Source: Conidiobolus incongruus B7586
Lineage: Eukaryota; Entomophthoromycota; Entomophthoromycetes; Entomophthorales; Conidiobolaceae
DNA length: 25,129 nucleotides
Assembly: GCA_000697335.1 (NCBI GenBank)
Contig: JNEM01008445.1
Span: 1 to 25,129, forward strand
Direction of reading: 5' to 3'
Shown piece by piece: positions 11,141-20,515 of this stretch (the stretch's first letter is position 1; each line of letters opens with the position of its first letter). A program made the position numbers and the translations under genes. The notes under the pieces are model-generated. The model was not told where the DNA came from. It saw only the letters and a list, made by a program, of their open reading frames with translations, and made no database searches.

Positions 11141-11303
11141 AAATGTTATAATATTTCTCTATAAATTATTTTATTATAATAATATAACACCTCAAAATTA
11201 ATTTAAAATATGGATTTAAGTAATAGCCAAAATGATATACATAAAATAATGTTTATTTTTAAATTACAGTATATATTTGATATTATATAAATCAATAATG
11301 CAA

Positions 11304-11939
11304 CTATTCCAACTCCATTACATCATAGGAATCAAAAGGATAATTAGGTTTCATCTCAGGGTCAACATTCATCTCTTCATCTTTCGTCTTTTTAGCTAAT
11401 AAGTCAATTTGAAGCATATTTAACTTTTTAGTCGTATGTGTTAAATACTTGAGTTGATTATCTATCAAAATTTAAGTATATAAAAATTATTTTCAAATTA
11501 TAATATATTATTTACCTGATCCATTTTCCTTATTTTCATTACTATTATTAGTGGCATTATTGTTATTTTCTTTATTTACTAAATGGTTGGGTACAACAAA
11601 TAAAATGTCAGTACCAATAGCTTCGTCATACTGCCCTCTAAAAGTAGTTTCAGCAGCTTGAAAATATGGTTGGTCAGTATCAAGACCCTAATAGTTTTCT
11701 CTAATAAGTAAAATATGTTTAACATATCTATACATAAACTCACAGTCATACAATAAGATTGACCTGGTTTAGGTAAAGTACCCCATTTATCAGAGTCAAA
11801 TTCCATTGTTACATAAGTTGTCTAAATTAAAGTACAATAAAAAAATAATAAATTATAATAAAATATCAATAATTACCTCTTCATATATTTCATATTCATC
11901 GTCACTTTCAACTTTTGTTATATTATTATTTGCTGACAT
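11304..11939 (-). CDS. SFC7: TFIIIC small subunit (GTF3C6/Sfc7-like)
   Basis: This is a subunit of the RNA polymerase III factor TFIIIC, which binds A and B boxes of tRNA genes. Exons are 11939-11877, 11821-11744, 11687-11516 and 11461-11304; introns are 55, 56 and 54 nt, and the product has 156 residues. Joining exons 2 and 3 recreates the family core: YVTMEFD, then GLDTDQPYFQAAETTFRGQY, then DEAIGTDILF. Exon 4 begins with LKYLTHTTKKLNMLQIDLL, which matches the human GTF3C6 segment LKYKCHTMKKLSMTR. The N terminus is acidic; an Asn-rich insert separates core and tail. The acidic N terminus (SDDEYEIYEE) is typical. A TTATGGGAT element lies 75-83 bases upstream of the ATG. I name it after the S. 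pombe gene; orthology is inferred from the core motif. Confidence 0.9.
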
Positions 11940-12612
11940 ATTATTCAATATTTTAATTAAATTGAATTATGCCTAATTTGATTCATTTTAGCCGAATTGT
12001 AGTTTTTATTCTTTTATGGGATTGAAAGAGTTAATTTATTTTGAGTTGATTTTTCAAATTTCATTTATTGTTAATGCATATGTATACATTTGTTGTTTGA
12101 GACAAGTTATCAAATCAAAAAATATATATAATATCCACTATTGAATGGCTATAAATTGTTAAAAGTTCAAGAAAAAACCAATTCCAATCTCATAAAAATA
12201 TAAACTTTCTTTCATTATTATCATTTAATTCTTTTACTAAATTTATAAAGTTCATTGATTATATCCTTAAATATTATAAAAAATCGCTCATCATAATGCT
12301 TTAGCCTTTAAAGGGATCTGTTTGATTTTTAAATAGCAAAATGATTTAATATGAGCTGTCTGAATTAAGTGGTAATGTATTGAATCAGAAGAAAAGAGGG
12401 AATGGATGATTGATGTTATTGTTAATTACTTTGATCAAAATAATATCTCTATAATAATATTTTATTAGATTATACATAACTAATTAAATCAATTTAAACG
12501 GTAAAGAGACTGAAGTTGAAGATATAGAACTTATTTAAGCCGAATTATCAGCGATGAATTTGAAACAGTATTGAAAGATGACTTTCACCTATATTGCAAT
12601 ATAGATATACAT

Positions 12613-12834
12613 TTATTTACAATATAAATATTCATTAAACCTTGTATTCAACTTAACAATAAGGTTATTACCGGAAACTACTCCACTATAATTATATTGA
12701 AAGAAAGAGTTGCCAATTAAGCTAATCAAACAAGCATTATCGCTGGTGAAATCAACGATTGCGATAAAAAAATATGACTTGGATGAAATGTAAGGATAAT
12801 TCAAACCAGATTGAACCTTTAATGCGAAATTACA
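12613..12834 (-). other. Possible terminal exon or gene relic of unknown function
   Basis: A minus-strand open stretch of 73 codons starts directly after a good acceptor-like TTCATATAG and ends at a TAA. Its base composition is richer than the surrounding spacer. The peptide (starting CNFALKVQSGLNYPY, ending NEYLYCK) is rich in Ser, Asn, Tyr and Phe, reminiscent of secreted beta-rich proteins. I could not find a convincing upstream exon, start codon or donor site, so it may be a decayed fragment or chance. Confidence 0.2.
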
Positions 12835-13033
12835 CTATATGAATTTTGTTATTTTACTAACAATTTCTGATTTTAACTAATATAGAAGATTCAAATATCA
12901 TCCTTGTTACAGATTGACCTAATTCTCCTATATATATATATCATTTACAGTTGATATAACTATAAATCAATCACAATATCAATAAATTATATTATCTTTT
13001 TTATTAATATTTCTCAAATATCATTTATTTAAT

Positions 13034-13073
13034 CTATAATTATTACATTAACTCTATAATTATTACATTAACT
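13034..13073. repeat. Tandem duplication, two 20-bp units
   Basis: The unit CTATAATTATTACATTAACT occurs at 13034-13053 and again at 13054-13073 with no difference, so the duplication is recent. It is in non-coding DNA and I attach no function to it. Confidence 0.85.
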
Positions 13074-13392
13074 CTGGAATATTTAAAATTTATTAGGCTT
13101 AATATTTCAGACTTCGGATTATTTATAGCTGCAAGAGCTAATCTATTAAATTGATTGTTAATTCATTATTATATTCAAATTGACATACTTGATAATATAC
13201 TAATGAATAAATATATAAACAATGTGATAAATTTTAAATTATATGCTTATAAGAACATATATTAAAAAGTAGTTAGTGATAAAAATTATAGAATATAAAA
13301 AAATAGGAAGAAAAAAATGAAAGTAATGCGTTTATTTTGTACAAAAAATTCATTATCCATTCATATAATTGTTCTCATTATTTTTAACTATA

Positions 13393-13466
13393 GCTCCCAT
13401 AGCTCAGTTGGTTAGAGCGTGGTGCTAATAACGCCAAGGTCACAGGTTCGATCCCTGTTGGGAGCA
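13393..13466 (+). tRNA. tRNA-Ile (anticodon AAU)
   Basis: The 74 nt fold as a standard cloverleaf: acceptor GCTCCCA (13393-13399) with TGGGAGC (13459-13465) and discriminator A; D stem GCTC/GAGC; anticodon stem TGGTG/CGCCA with loop CTAATAA, anticodon AAT at 13427-13429; T stem ACAGG/CCTGT with loop TTCGATC. There is no intron and CCA is not encoded, as expected for a nuclear gene. The internal promoter is intact: A box near 13400-13411, B box GGTTCGATCCC at 13445-13455. A34 is normally converted to inosine, so it would read AUU and AUC, and possibly AUA. Confidence 0.97.
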
Positions 13467-13765
13467 TAATGGAGTTTGATATATAAAACATTATTTTTTA
13501 ACACTTCAAAATTAATATACAAAATATTAACTTTATGACTATTAAACTTTAAAACCATGATTATAGCTTATTTAATATGGGATTTTTTTTAGAGATTTGC
13601 TTAAAAGTAACGTATTGATAACATAAATACTTTGAAATTTAACCAAAATATTAAATTATGCCTATATTCATAGAAAGATACATATCACACTGAAATTTAA
13701 AAAAAATATAATGAAAAATGACCTAACTGTTTTTTAATGGCTAGGCGAAAAATATCTCTAAAATA
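13467..13765. other. Spacer between tRNA and SNARE gene
   Basis: About 300 bases of AT-rich DNA hold the tRNA terminator and then the 3' flank of the minus-strand SNARE gene. Nothing else is seen. Confidence 0.5.
13494..13499 (+). terminator. Pol III terminator of the tRNA gene
   Basis: A run of six T on the plus strand starts 28 bases after the tRNA 3' end. It is the first T run of at least five on that side. Confidence 0.6.
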
Positions 13766-14616
13766 CTAGTTAATGCGCTTTATTCTGTTTTGACCAATAA
13801 CCAATTTTTAGTGAACACCTTCAGAATTCTTGGTAATATCCTTAATTTTACTGGTTTGAATATCCAATTCGTTAGACATATTCAATGATAAATTCTTAAG
13901 ACGGTTCAATGAATTAGAAATAAGATCCAAGTTGCTATCAATTTCATCTTCAAAAGCTTGACCATTGGCATCTTCTTCAAAATTGTATTTGGATTTGGCA
14001 GGAGCGCTACGAGTACTGGCATTGGAGTAGTTGTTGGTATTTTGCATAGGCAACGATCCACCTGAGATGGTATGCTTTTTGCTTTCGCTAGCTGCATTAT
14101 TGATACGATTCTTAGTGTCAAAATCAAATTTTCTAGCTTCGTTGTCCCTCTCGAGAACTGCCTGATGATTTTAATCTTTCAATTTTAAGTTCGTTTTTAC
14201 TTTTAAAATTGAATGGGTTTTTGAAAAGGCTGAACATTGAACAAACGATTCTCTTCAACTCAGCACTCTGTTCCAGAGCTAAATCTGTTTAAAGCTCGGC
14301 AATTATCATTTGACGGTCAACATTATTAATTTTTTCTATATATCATAATTAATTAAATACTCTATATATTATTCAAATAAAAGGAATACTTACCTGATTA
14401 AGTTCCCAATTTTTCCATAGTATTCACAGCAATCCCTTCAGTTTTCGCCAATCTAGCGACAGCTTGCCTTGTAGTAGTGGCAGAATCTTGCTTTATACTA
14501 TGAATTTGATTTTTGACCATGTTAATATCTTTGGTATTTTCAACTTTTTTGTCAGATAAACTAAACTTATTAGTCGGTTTATTTTGATTAACTCTAAAAC
14601 TACGCTAATCTACCAT
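13766..14616 (-). pseudogene. SEC9: Sec9/SNAP-25-type Qbc-SNARE, apparently inactivated
   Basis: Intact Sec9 is the plasma-membrane t-SNARE supplying two helices to exocytic fusion. Minus-strand exons are 14616-14394 and 14335-13766 with a 58-nt GTAAGT...TAG intron. The conceptual product of about 263 residues shows the Qb SNARE region (MVKNQIHSIKQDSATTTRQAV onward), a middle part with SMFSLFKNPF, and the Qc SNARE region from FEDEIDSNLDLI to RIKRIN, with its zero-layer Gln in ELDIQTSKI. It is broken by in-frame TAG at 14605-14607 (codon 4), TAA at 14398-14400, 14289-14291 and 13808-13810, and a one-base gain near 14168-14173 in an A run. The TAA at 14398 falls where SNAP-25 has its zero-layer Gln53 (LGT-stop-SEKI against LDEQGEQL). 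Similarity continues past the last stop for 14 codons to TAG at 13766. Recent decay of a duplicate is the simplest reading. Confidence 0.78.
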
Positions 14617-16084
14617 TTTTATACATTATGTATTATATATTATATATTATTGAAATATAGCATTAAATTAAAATTAAAAAATTGAAATGAATTAATGTAA
14701 GATGCAATCCTATATAATCATCAATTAATTGAATAAACTGGAGACTGAAACTCATTGACCAATCACTGGGAGTTCAACAAACCACCAAAATTTCACTCTT
14801 GAATTGATTAATATTCATTTACTACAACTGAGCCAAATCCTTGAAAATATTTTATTTCATTAATGATTTTAAACTTGATAATAATTTCAGTAATAGATAA
14901 TCATTGCTTTTGATGTTATTATATATATTAACATTGCTATTTTGAAATAATACGAGAAATTATTTGATTATTTAATCCAATTCTTTAAACTCAGTTATAA
15001 TTGTCTAAAAAATAAATTTCACCATTAATAGATTTTCAGAAAAATTATATATCAAATAATTAAAACTTTGTACCAAAATGCTTAAAGAAAAAGTGTTAAA
15101 ATGTATATTATAAAATATTGCTAATAGTAATATTATTGGTAATTAAGTTATTTAATTTAATTTCAAGTCATAGTTTGAAATATTTTACACTTATATTAAA
15201 TATTTTTAAATCCTAAATATTTATTAAATGTAAAGAATTCATTTATAAATAAATACTAAATCATATTATTTTTTATATAACTTTATTTTGAAAATTGAAG
15301 CATTTTATACTAAAAGCTGGTTAGATTTTCTTTTATTTCAGAGATAGACATTAGCTGTTAATCTAATAAAGTATTTTCAAAATCCAGATTAAAAAATCTT
15401 TGGAATCCATAATATCAAATTTGATAATTGAATTCCAATTATATTGTCTTAATTAGAATAACTATAGTGGAAATATTTAATAAAATAGAGGTGGTGTAAA
15501 TCATATATGTATAATATTTTGTTAATGTTTATCTTAAAATACAATACTTTAATAATTAAAATTTTCCTCAATTATTTATTGCATTTTTAATTTATAAAAT
15601 ATATTAAATAAATTTATCGTTTATTGTCATATATTTTAAAAACTTTAGAAATTCTCAATAATCAAAACATTTGAGAATACAGCAGTAAAAATATGATGGG
15701 TTAAGCTATATATCAAAAAATCGTCATATGATTTGAGTAATAATTTGTGAATATTGGATAAAAATAAAGACAGATATTTTAGCAAATCAGGTAGATTTAA
15801 AACTTAATGTCAATTTCAAATATATAGCACCTTTCACAATTTATAGATTTTAACCCATAATTCATTATTATGTGATGTAATCATTCATTTTCAAGTCTGT
15901 GACTAGGCCTTGAATGAATGAATCAAATAAATTATATCAATTGATATTAATTAAAAATTCAAACATTGAACTCTAAATATAATTAATTAGTTTGATAACA
16001 TAATTAGTACATATAACCAAATTACGTACATAATTTAAATTGTGAATATTATTATTTTTAATTTATCTGATTGAAATTTTAAAG
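14617..16084. other. Divergent AT-rich spacer between SNARE relic and VPS16
   Basis: Both flanking genes start here and point away from each other, so promoters are expected at both ends. CCAATCAC at 14759-14766 lies about 145 bases upstream of the SNARE start. AACCCATAA at 15852-15860, a loose relative of the element described in the findings, lies about 225 bases before VPS16. I see no coding sequence. Confidence 0.45.
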
Positions 16085-19000
16085 ATGCTTGAATTTGAAA
16101 ATTCACCAATTTTCGAACCTTTATCTTCAGGTTTGGTATCAGCTAACTGGATCCAATTAGGAGATACTTTTTATTCGTAAGTCATACGTTAAAATTTCAA
16201 AATTATTACAGTTATTTATAAACTGATCTCAATTGTTAGAAAGCATTTACTTTATAATCTGGATCATTTCGAACTCAATTTTGATCACTATAAACTGGTA
16301 GTGGGTAGAGGAATGGGTTTATTGGGTATGAATTGATAGTAATATTTTTGATAAGGAATTAATATTTATCTATTTAGCACTGGTAAGGGACACAACCAAA
16401 CTTATTCAATCGACTCAACCCCAATTATCCACCCAAATTTTAATTTATACATTATCTGGTGTATTAGTCAACAGAATCAAATGGGAGAAAGCTAGATTAA
16501 TTAATTTAGGATGGACTCAAGAGGATAATCTGGCAGCTGTATTCGAAGATGGTACAGTCAGAATTTATCAATTATTTGGTGATTTTAAAACTTTTTCGCT
16601 TGGATTGGCCCCTGGAGTGCACGTTTCTGAAGCCAAATTTTGGGATAGTGGGTTGATTGTATTGACTTCAGACTCTCAATTTATTCATATTTCTGATTAT
16701 GACCAGCCTTTGGCCCAAACTTTAAATTATTATCCAGGTGAAGAGACTATTCATTCATGGTGTATTATCCCTCCAGATTTGTCATTGAGCAAGCATGTTG
16801 AAGTATTACTTGCTACTCAGAGTACTGTTATTGCGCTCGACAGTCAAGGAACTAATGATCAATTACTTCAACAGGGTCCTTTCATTCACATTGCCCTTTC
16901 TCCCAATGGAAAGTTATTATGTTTAATTACTTTTGATTGTCAAGCACTTGTTGTTTCTTCTGATTTTCATAAGAAATATCTCGAACAAGACCTCAGTTCA
17001 TTGGAAAATATTCTAAAAGTTGCTTGGTACCATTTGATCTCATTTTATCATTCATTTCAATATTAATTTTTCACTAGGTGTGGCAATGATCTTTTGTTAT
17101 TGCATACAACAAATTCTACAACAATGTTAGGACCTTTCGGAGACTTCAGTCAACTGTTCTTCGACGGTCACATGGTTCATTTTGCAACTGAAGAAGACGG
17201 GATTTTAATCATATCTCAAGATGGTGTTGAATTTTTAACCAAATTAGATCCAGCAACTGAAAGCTTATTTGGAATTGGCTCTACTTCTCCATCCGCAATG
17301 TTATATGAAGCATTGGATCATTTCTCTGTAATATCCAAATAATTTATTTTCAAATAATACAATGGCTGATTTTCATTTTTTTAGAAAAAATCACCCAAAG
17401 CAGATGAAAACATTCGTAATATTGGTAATCAATTAGAATTTGCTGTAAATTCATGTATTGAAGCAGCCGGTCAACAGTGGTCTATCGATCTTCAAAAACA
17501 ATTATTAAAAGTACATAAGCAATTTTTTTATATAATAAGTGCTTAGATTTTAATTTTAATTTTTAGGCTGCTTCATTTGGTAAAAGCTTTTTGCATGAAT
17601 TTAGTCCTACACCCTTTATAGAAATGGCTACTACTTTACGTGTTTTGAACTGCTTGCGCCACCCATCAGTCGGTCTTCCTCTCACTCTATATCAATACAG
17701 AGAAATTCTAGGTCCTCAGAAGGTGCTGAAAAGATTATTGAGCTTAAGAAAGCATTTACTTGCTATTAAAGTATGTGAACATTTGAAGTGGAAAACTGAT
17801 GATGTGATCATTGACTGGGCTTGTACCAAGGTAAATTAAGTCTCATAATACTAATAATGAATCTAATTAAAATACTATTAGATTCGATACTCTATTGAAG
17901 ATGAAGAAACCACCTCTCGAATTGTCCTCAATAAAATTGGGGATGATAAACCAGGCTTAGCTTATCATCAAATAGCAAAGGTTGCAAATGAAATGGGATT
18001 ATTTAAACTCGCTATCCAAGTAAACCTTATTCTATTTTTAAATCATTGTTTGACTGATGTTCAATGTAGTTGCTCGATAGAGAGCCAAAGACATCTCGAC
18101 AAATTCCAATGCTTTTGAATATGAATCAAGATGGACTTGCTTTAGAGAAAGCTATACTAAGTGGTGATCCCAATTTAGGTAACTATCCAGCAATAATTTA
18201 TGACACTTTATTAATTTTTTATTAGTTTACTTGGTATTACAGATGCTCCAAAGAAAGCTTCCATTGGGTGATTTCTTCCGAACTTTATCCAAATACCCGA
18301 TTGCAAGCTCTTTATTTGAGTTGAATATCAAGTACCAAGACCCGCAACTACTCAAAGACTTTTACTACCAAGAAGATCGTACACTCGACCGCGTGATTTT
18401 TGATATTCAACAAGCCTATCCCTCTAAGAGTGTTGAGGAAGTAATACAAGTATGGAAAGACGCTTCTAAGCGATTTAATGGGGTCAAAGACTCTGGTAAC
18501 TCATCTCAAGTATTTAATATTCCCTTTCATATAATGACACTATCTAACGCTATATCATAGTTAATGGAAGAACAAATCACATTATTAAAAATCCAATCAG
18601 AACTGGAATCCAAAACACGTCAACCTTTCGTTGGCAAAAGTTTAGCCGATACTGTGATTTTAGCAGCAAAATTAGACGACCAAACAACCGTCAATCAATT
18701 AAAGAGCACATTTAACATTAGTGACAAGAGGTATTTTATTATCGAGGTGTGGTTAATGTTATACTGAATTTGATTTAGATTCTGGTGGCTCAAACTCAAA
18801 GGATTAGTCCAAGCAAGAAATTGGGAAGGTTTGGAAGCTTTTTCCAAATCTAAGAAATCACCAATTGGTTATTTAGTAATTATATATCAAATTGCTCAAC
18901 TTCTTCTAATTCACTAACCTAACCATTTTCAAGCCATTCTATAAGGCCTGTGTCGAAGCGAAACAGCCCAATCAAGCGATGCGATATGTCGTCAAATGCA

Positions 19001-19221
19001 ATGCATCTATTAGGCCACAATTGTTTTTGGATATTAAAGCGTATCGCGAGGCTGGTCAAGAAGCCTTCAATCTCAAGGATGCTAATATGCTCAGGCAAGT
19101 CATTTATAGATTAATTCAATTTCTTATTTATTAACCTTACCTTAGAACTATTCGTCAAGCTTGTCAAGATAATTTAATTTGTCAAGAGTTGGATGTCTTA
19201 ATTATGCAACTGAATCAATAA
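16085..19221 (+). CDS. VPS16: Vps16, core subunit of HOPS/CORVET vacuolar tethering complexes
   Basis: Vps16 pairs with the SM protein Vps33 in the class C core that tethers endosomes and vacuoles. Thirteen exons: 16085-16176, 16240-16325, 16378-17026, 17078-17327, 17385-17510, 17567-17830, 17882-18019, 18070-18178, 18226-18509, 18561-18730, 18779-18875, 18934-19094, 19146-19221. They join in frame to 833 residues, close to human VPS16 (839). The N-terminal half is the beta-propeller Vps16_N region, with [21 protein letters not shown] and [13 protein letters not shown]. The C-terminal half is an alpha-solenoid, with [25 protein letters not shown] and [11 protein letters not shown], which match the family well. 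Introns are 47-63 nt. The last one begins GC (AG|GCAAGT at 19095) and ends TTAG at 19145, a GC-AG intron. The gene appears intact. Confidence 0.95.
19095..19145 (+). other. GC-AG intron, last intron of VPS16
   Basis: The donor reads AG|GCAAGT, otherwise a perfect donor consensus, and the acceptor reads ACCTTAG. Removing the 51 bases joins a split Arg codon (AG + A) and keeps the frame to the TAA at 19219-19221. Reading through instead reaches a stop after about 13 codons. Confidence 0.8.
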
Positions 19222-19479
19222 TTTTAATTTATGATTGCTTAATAAATTATATGGAATTTTAATATATGTAAGATTATTTATATGTACTTGCAAAATCATT
19301 TAAACAAGTTAAGTAGAAATATTTTAATCAGTTATTATAAATAAATTACTCTGATTGCTGTATTATATCAATTGTTAAAGCAATGCTTATACTTAACAAA
19401 TCTATGACCAACTAATTTCATATTAGTTATTTATATTTATTATTAAATTTTAAATATAAAAACAAAGATCATATATATA

Positions 19480-20515
19480 TTAATAATTATAAGAGCATAG
19501 TTTTTGAATATCTCCAAAAGTGAAAGCATGATCAATTAAACGAATATTATCGTTGGTACTCCATCCACAGTTGGGATCTTCGTCCCAAGCTTGGCTACAA
19601 GTGATGACCTTATCACCAGAGTTGGGAAGGCTGAAGAATTCACCAGGAATGTGGACGTAACTCTTGGTTCTGGGGTACATTTTGGAGACAATATCGCCTC
19701 CATTGGTGTATCTCCCAGTGATAATGCGCAAGGAGATGCAATGGTCGACAAAAGCGCGGTTACGAACACGGGGACCGACATAAGTAAAGAGTTCGACGGT
19801 GCGACCAGCATCCTTGAGGCGTTTACCGGCATCGAATGCGTGAACGAGGGCGGTAGCAGCACCCAAGTTGACACCAGTGAATACGATCTTGTAGTCTTTA
19901 TGCTTGGGATCGGTCAATAATTGATTCAATCTTTCATTGGAGCTCTTATCTGTAGATCTGTAAATACCCAAGAATCCTTCGTGGACTCCGACATCTCCAG
20001 GAGCACCTCTCATTGGCACTTGACCATAGCTGATGTTGCGTAACCAGTTTCTCAAGTTAGCGGTACCACGATGGGATACGACAATGTTCTTTTGGTTGGG
20101 GAAGAATCCAGTAATGACCATTGAGCCATAGCTCATATTACGAAGAATCTTATCCAAGGCAAAGTCACCATACTGAACATTCTTTCTATCGGGTTCAGCA
20201 TCTTCATAGTCCTCATCTTTGAGACAATAGGGAAGGAGAGCGGGCTTTGCATGGTACTTCAATCGTTCAACAGATACAATGGGAACCTTGGTAGGGGGGT
20301 TCTGACGAATAAGAGGCAACTTCTTACATAAGTTCATGATATCCCAGATGAAAAAAATCTGGTAAATCCAACAATTCATCGTGGAATTTTTTGTGATGAC
20401 GCAAGATGGTCTTGGGTTCGGGGCATTCTTGGGCTAAAGCATCTAAAGTATAGTTAAAATCTGCTCTCACACCCAATAATCTCAATGTAAACAATGAAAA
20501 TTTCATAATGGCCAT
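19480..20515 (-). CDS. Secreted class-3 lipase-like protein, Ser-to-Asn at the nucleophile, frame interrupted
   Basis: The family hydrolyses acylglycerols outside the cell. The reading starts at ATG 20515 or, better as a signal peptide, ATG 20506 (MKFSLFTLRLLGVRA), and runs to 20351-20357, where a run of seven T on the coding strand shifts the frame by one; the second frame then runs open to 19480. Across the run LPDFF continues into IWDIMNLCKKLP. Seen in the long part (numbered from 20379): VVSHRGT near 101-106; the nucleophile elbow as GVNLG (169-173) instead of GHSLG, so Ser is replaced by Asn (AAC, 19867-19869); GPRVRNRAF; Asp in NGGDI; ECx-like EDPNCGW; and His in IDHAFTFGD. Asp and His remain. 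Three N-glycosylation sequons (NYT, NMS, NIS) fit secretion. Codons end in C far more often than elsewhere in the window, as in highly expressed genes. It may be a pseudoenzyme, a young pseudogene, or have a sequencing indel at the homopolymer. Confidence 0.8.

Larger units (their letters stand above)
11940..13392. other. AT-rich spacer between TFIIIC gene and tRNA
   Basis: It contains the TFIIIC subunit promoter at the left, a possible relic exon at 12613-12834 on the minus strand (separate entry) and a 2 x 20-bp tandem duplication at 13034-13073. Otherwise I see no gene. Confidence 0.5.

Noticed and set aside
11304-13466. Functional link between the TFIIIC subunit gene and the neighbouring tRNA gene
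   Set aside because: tRNA genes are common and dispersed; 1.4 kb of separation and no shared element make the adjacency coincidental.
13766-14616. A variant genetic code with TAA/TAG read as glutamine
   Set aside because: Tempting from the SNARE gene, but every other gene in the window ends at TAA or TAG where its family ends (CYM1, elongase, LYR, TFIIIC subunit, VPS16, ankyrin gene), and none has in-frame TAR inside its exons. The one-base frameshift also points to decay.
19536-19920. Open frames overlapping the lipase on both strands
   Set aside because: They are shadows of the C-ending codons of the lipase; the lipase frame has the family motifs.
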